Positions 59,051 through 64,000 of a DNA stretch of 64,000 bases are shown in pieces. Position 1 is the first letter of the stretch. Every line of letters begins with the position of its first letter. Made by a program: the position numbers and the translations under genes. The notes beneath the pieces are model-generated. The model was not told where the DNA came from. It did no database searches and saw only the letters and a program-made list of their open reading frames with translations. This DNA is from Arbacia lixula (taxonomy: Eukaryota > Echinodermata > Echinoidea > Arbacioida > Arbaciidae). Location of the stretch: positions 10,232,710 to 10,296,709 of the forward strand of contig OZ022576.1 in assembly GCA_963669155.1 (NCBI GenBank). The letters run 5' to 3'.

Positions 59051-61521
59051 ATTTTCCCGGAGTCACCCGCATTCAGAGTGTGATATCGTGTACATGTAGT
59101 TAATTCACTTACATGTAATCTCCTTTAAAATGCCGTTTGCTCACCACTCCACCATGAGGTAAATACGAACGTAGATGGCGGTAGACTAAAACTTGTCAAC
59201 AAGTTGGTGAAGTAGCAAGGTTTACTAGAAAATAAATTACAGTGAATTAAGAAATGTAGAGAATGCCATCAATATAATTGTACCAAGCAGTATACCAATT
59301 ATAAGCCTACAAAAGCAAAAAAAAAAAAAAAAAAAAGAAAAGAAGAACACTGAAAATACCATGAAGATGTGCCTTGTAATTAAGCATCTTGAAAGATGAA
59401 CAAATACATGATGGAGAAGAATAAGAAAAGTAAAAAGTATAGTAAGAACAAGAACAAGAAGAAATATGTAATACACCTGTATCATGTTATGGAGTTAACG
59501 AGACCCCTTCTCGGCTGTATAATGTGTGTCATGCACATGTACATGAGCTAAATATTATTATCATTTTTTTTTTAAATCATTAGTTTCAGTGTTACACATA
59601 GTTGACACTCAATTCCCCTCATTAATTGATTAAATCAACAAAATCTCACTGTAACCATCCTTCAATTGCCAACATTCAACATCCAATTTGAACAAACAAA
59701 CAAAATATCATCAATAGATATTAGACCAAATGAGCATGAATATACATCTACACTGCACATTGTCCATTGTAGATCATCAGAAATTAACTGGATAACATGA
59801 TTTAACACCTTTGTCAATTGTTGCCATGTAACATGAAGGGACGCAAGTTTCAATGTTAAATAACTGTTGGTGCTTTATTTTCTTACACCTTTTCTAATCA
59901 AGTGATCACTTTTTTTTGTGTGTGTGTTTTTGCACCATGCCCCCCTCCTCCCCCACACACACCATTCACTGACTCATTTACATGATAGAGATGTGTTCGT
60001 TTTTTTGACATTGTTCACTCTTACATGTACATGAAAATGTAACTATCATTTAACACACATTTAGCACTGCAGTACAGAGTAACATGTTCTTTGCTACAAC
60101 AGTAAGAAAAAACATGATTTCCATGCAAACCCAAACAATTCATATTTTGTATACATCCCACACTTGATGACAGTTGCTTGAATTTCATTCTCAGTGTATC
60201 ACTTGGCACAATCTCTACTCCTGTGTAATACAAATTACAGGAACTACACTGAGATATATACAATGCTCTTAATCCTTCCACTGGGAGTTACAAAGAAACA
60301 TAATGGAATACTGTCAGTTGGTTTTAACAATCAATTCAAATGTCATTGTTCGGGTAAACAGTCCATGCATAATATACAGGTGTGGTCGACAGGTATAGAA
60401 TATGATCTGGAAACATTCTGGGCAGAGCAGTTCTGTAGATGTTGACATTTTCCAGAAAAGAGGTGGAACTACAAATCTCACTATACAGTACAAATATGAA
60501 ATACACATTACAGATTCCACAACACATATTTCATGAACAACCTTTGTCAGTTTCACATTACATGTACATGTACATGTATCATAATGCACAGATGTGTGCC
60601 TGAGTGGCTAACTTCTCACAATTTGTACACAAACTCCTTTACAATTATTCAAATGTACAACATACAAAATGTACAATTTTTATATCATCATGGCGTAATT
60701 TATGATAATAATGGCAGATGAAAATGACAGTGTCGGAGTTAGATAACATTAATGCAATGTCATGCCATACATGCACATATTCTACAGCAACAAAAATATG
60801 ATAAGACTAATGATATGCTCTTACCGAGAGTTAACACACTTTTCATAAATATAACCAGTAAAGCAGCTTCATTGGCAAGGTGTGGATAAATAATTTGTGT
60901 AACATGTTGAAAGACACCTTTTTAATAACTATATAATAATTCATTCTTACCATGGCTATTTATTATATGCCCTACTTCAAGGTCGGGTACTATATAAAGC
61001 ATTAAATACCTTTCTTTAGACATAATGAAGGGATCGCAAAATGCCATTTTACAAAAACCTACATTTTTTTCATGATAGTAGTCACAACATAGCATTTGAG
61101 TTTAAGTTGAAAATACGGCTCAGAGATGAAATTAATGGTACATCATACTGACTGTTCATGTACAGTATACAGAGTTTACAACTGTGCAGCAATATCTGAA
61201 TAATGCTTCATCAGAATAAGTTGTTTATAAATAAGAAAATGGTAACTCTCACATCTGCAGAACTTTTTGTGTTGAACATCACTGGAAATCTTTCCTTCTT
61301 CATTCCTTTCTTCTATTTTCTCCTGAAAATCTCTTCTTCTATAATATTGTGTTTTCTCATCTCCATCCTTTTAGTCTGCCATTTTTCAAGCACAGCTAAG
61401 ATGTGTGCTCATTGGCCTCTGGTCTACACCAGAATAAAGTTCTTTCTTCATGTACATTTTTTGTGAACCTGGGGCAGAGGGGTTACATTCATGAGATTTT
61501 ATCAACTTTGTGACAAACTAG

Positions 61522-61932
61522 GACTCCATTTACAAATACAAGTGAAGGCGGTGTGACGCCGCCTCAAGGCCGGCATGGTTTCGGTCCACCTCTGGAGGTG
61601 ATTTGAGGCCAGCCTCAAGGCGGCGTGAGGCTGCCTTCTCCTATGTGTAAACACAAAGCGGACTGAGGCCGACTCAATGAAACTAGCCTATGTGTAAAGA
61701 CTGCGCAAGAATTTACATGAAGAGTGCACTGACGTCAAACTCATGAAAGTCTCTCCGTAGACTGGCCCGGCCCTGCCGACTTATGTATAAATGGGGGGAT
61801 GTCAAGAGGTCTTCGAGGCAGCGTCAAGCCAGTGCCAAGCTATGTGTAAACACACTTTCGTAATTTTTGGGAGATAGCCTGACGCCGACGTGAGGCGAAC
61901 TCAATGAAACTGGCCCATGTGTAATTGGGGTC
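61522..61932. mobile_element. 411-bp GC-rich MITE-like element
   Basis: The left end GACTCCATTTACAAAT and right end (reverse complement) GACCCCAATTACACAT form imperfect inverted termini. Internal repeated phrases: GACTCAATGAAACTAGCC and AACTCAATGAAACTGGCC, each followed by ATGTGTAA; TATGTGTAAACACA twice; and GCCGCCTCAAGGC with GCCAGCCTCAAGGC. GC content stands out from the AT-rich surroundings. Confidence 0.65.
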
Positions 61933-62443
61933 TATGCGTATCAATCAACCAACTATTAAGTTGACAACTACCCAGAACCTTGCCAACTATTGTAACATTT
62001 TTTGTAATTATGTAAGTATCAGCAAATTCGACTTTGGTACTGTTAGCTAGTCACAATGTAGTATAACTGGCAGAAAAACATACCAATAATTTGTCCCTTA
62101 TTGTAGCAGAAATGTGTGCTTTTGTTTAAATGTGCACATTTGTCTGATGTGATTACCTTCTAATTTCAGCAAGAATTTTAGATTTCATATTATTTGTTTT
62201 ACAAGTTAACTCTGTTTCAAGTACATGCCATTCTTTTTAACGAAAGTCCTTGAAAACAACAAGTGTCTGGACTTTTTACCGAAAATGTTGAGTTTCAACA
62301 ATTTCAAATCTCTAATTTAAGAAGAAATTCAATTAAAAGTTCAAACTTTCATAGGGAAAAGGTTCCTATACTTGTGCAGCAACAGAAGCAATACTGACAA
62401 TGTAAGGGACTGTCATTGGGGAAAAAAATATTGTAAGGACGAG

Positions 62444-62666
62444 CTATTGCATAAAACATGTAAAAGTGCATTGTAAAATTATGCTCCTGGCACAATAATT
62501 TTCATGCTTCTTCTTACTGTCAACATAACGACAATGATCACATGGTGGAATGGCACCATCCCTTCCATACATTATCTCCTTTTCGCTTCCATCTTCCTCT
62601 GCTTCTTGTCTCTTCGCGCCTTCTCTCTCCCGTGAATGCTTGTTGCCAGCTTGTACACAACGAATG
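62444..62666 (-). CDS. Weak candidate terminal exon with Cys/His motif
   Basis: On the minus strand an acceptor-like ctccttcttgcgtcaaacag precedes 62666. The frame reads HSREREGAKRQEAEEDGSEK, then YGRDGAIPPCDHCRYVD and KKKHENYC, ending in TAG at 62446-62444. The charged run and the CxxC-x8-H-x3-C pattern look more like coding sequence than the surroundings. I recognise no family, and the upstream exon is not seen in the window. Confidence 0.3.
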
Positions 62667-64000
62667 CTGTTTGACGCAAGAAGGAGAGAACAATGAAAAA
62701 AAGAGCAAAGCATCAATGCTGGAATGTCTACAATTTATACCCACTACCTGTAGAAAGAAATCATTTTTAAAATTGTATCAATTATCTGAAACAATTCAAT
62801 AGTGCCTGCCTAATCTGCAAGTCCATGGATACATTGATATTGCTACAATTGTACACAACACTGCAGGAGGAAAACAAAATCATATTCAAGGGATATTATT
62901 TCAAGCCTGCCATTGCGAAACAGACACACTTATAAATTAATCGTCATTATCCCTCTAGAGGTATTATTCTGAAAAGGGGCTCTTTTGGGCTTTACAGGGG
63001 CTGAATCACCCTATGCCCTGGGTAATTTGTTCACTGGTACTTTACATTCTAGACCTCATGATTGATGTGAAAGTGTAATGAAATACAGCACTTGTTAGTG
63101 TCACCCAGGAGGAGTATGTGTGATCTCATTTATTCTCACTAAAAAAAGACTATTAATGCACTTTTTTCTTGCAGTTTACAGCCACAGTTACTGCACTGTA
63201 TAATGGTCTATTTGTCAAGTCAAATACATGCACTATTAATTGCCATTAACATATATAAAGAATGAATAATGAATAACATATTCAACTTGTTTTCAGGAGG
63301 AACAAAACATAGTTGGGGGTCTTCATTTTGTCTGTTCTTTTTATATTGTACAAGTATACTCATTGGATGTAAATTCTGAATACTGGAAGAGGGCATTCAA
63401 GAGTAAGCAGGAGGTCATACCTTAAGAGGTGTGAGGAAGAGTATAAGAAACAAGAAGATTCAATGTAAGGGATAGTATTGGTAGAGATTACGGAGCAAGT
63501 ACTGGTAATCATGGCAGAGCCATTTGGCCATCATCAAAGGACTAGTCTCATTTAATTTCAACAACTACAATGAGACAATGGGACCTGTGGTCATTAGTAA
63601 AAACCAAGGGCTCTGCCATATCAATGGGTCACATACTGAATGTAATACTTTTCTTCCTTACAATGTACATCACCTTCATGAATAAGAGAATTAGAGAAGA
63701 CACTACCAACTGTAAATTCTGGAATATTACATGACTATACATGTATTCTTTGACATTTTCATCTGCTCTCATTTGTGTTGCAGTACAAAGAATATTTTGG
63801 CTTAAAAGGTGTATTACACTGTATAGATCTGCTTCTTTCTTATTCAATAACATACAGTATGCATTCAAGTCTATCTATTGATTGAAATCTACTCACATTA
63901 CTTGTTATGGATTTGTGCTCTACAAAAGAATAATATTAACATGTGTTCAAGTCATACAATGTACGACAGTGTAGACTCTACTGTCTATATAGATTCTAGC

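Larger units (their letters stand above)
59050..64000 (-). other. AT-rich region, possibly a long minus-strand 3' UTR
   Basis: About 5 kb with few microsatellites, many TGTACATGTA-type words and no long frame. On the minus strand an AATAAA occurs at 59880-59875. A weak terminal-exon candidate lies at 62444-62666, which would make 59.8-62.4 kb its 3' UTR. One GC-rich MITE-like island sits inside (61522-61932). Otherwise nothing recognised. Confidence 0.3.

Overview
This window looks like genomic DNA from an animal, probably a marine invertebrate. Coding sequence is sparse, introns have GT/AG borders, CT, GT and CA microsatellites are dense, and small non-autonomous transposons and tRNA-derived SINE-like repeats are frequent. 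Nothing bacterial is visible (no operons, no long uninterrupted ORFs). From memory, animal DUR3-type transporters are found in groups such as echinoderms, lancelets and molluscs and are missing from vertebrates; the sequence alone does not fix the species.

One protein-coding gene can be supported with confidence. It is on the minus strand from 46695 to 192 and encodes a DUR3-type urea/proton (or Na+) symporter of the sodium:solute symporter superfamily. I reconstructed ten coding exons by joining reading frames at GT/AG borders. All splice phases agree and give 2007 coding bases, a 668-residue protein with stop. Intron 1 is about 34.5 kb; the other eight are 0.4 to 3.9 kb.

Layout: 1-11892 holds exons 10 to 2. 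Intron 5 (3546-7426) carries a SINE-like element, half of an inverted-repeat transposon, and a 14-copy, 44-bp tandem array made from the last 33 bases of exon 5 plus its own 5' splice site. Bases 11893-46416 are intron 1, filled with foldback elements, MITEs, microsatellites, a 725-bp transposon with a 7-bp target-site duplication, and an 891-bp tandem duplication near 41.4-43.2 kb. Exon 1 is at 46417-46695. Bases 46.7-64 kb are intergenic or belong to an unseen neighbour: more SINE-like and DNA-transposon copies, a TATA plus initiator promoter candidate at 55431-55466, and an AT-rich stretch (59-64 kb) that may be the long 3' UTR of a minus-strand gene to the right, with a weak candidate terminal exon at 62444-62666.

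The most unusual observation is the splice-site minisatellite in intron 5. The second is a pair of 7-bp-TSD transposon copies whose subterminal inverted repeats differ from each other but stay perfectly self-complementary.
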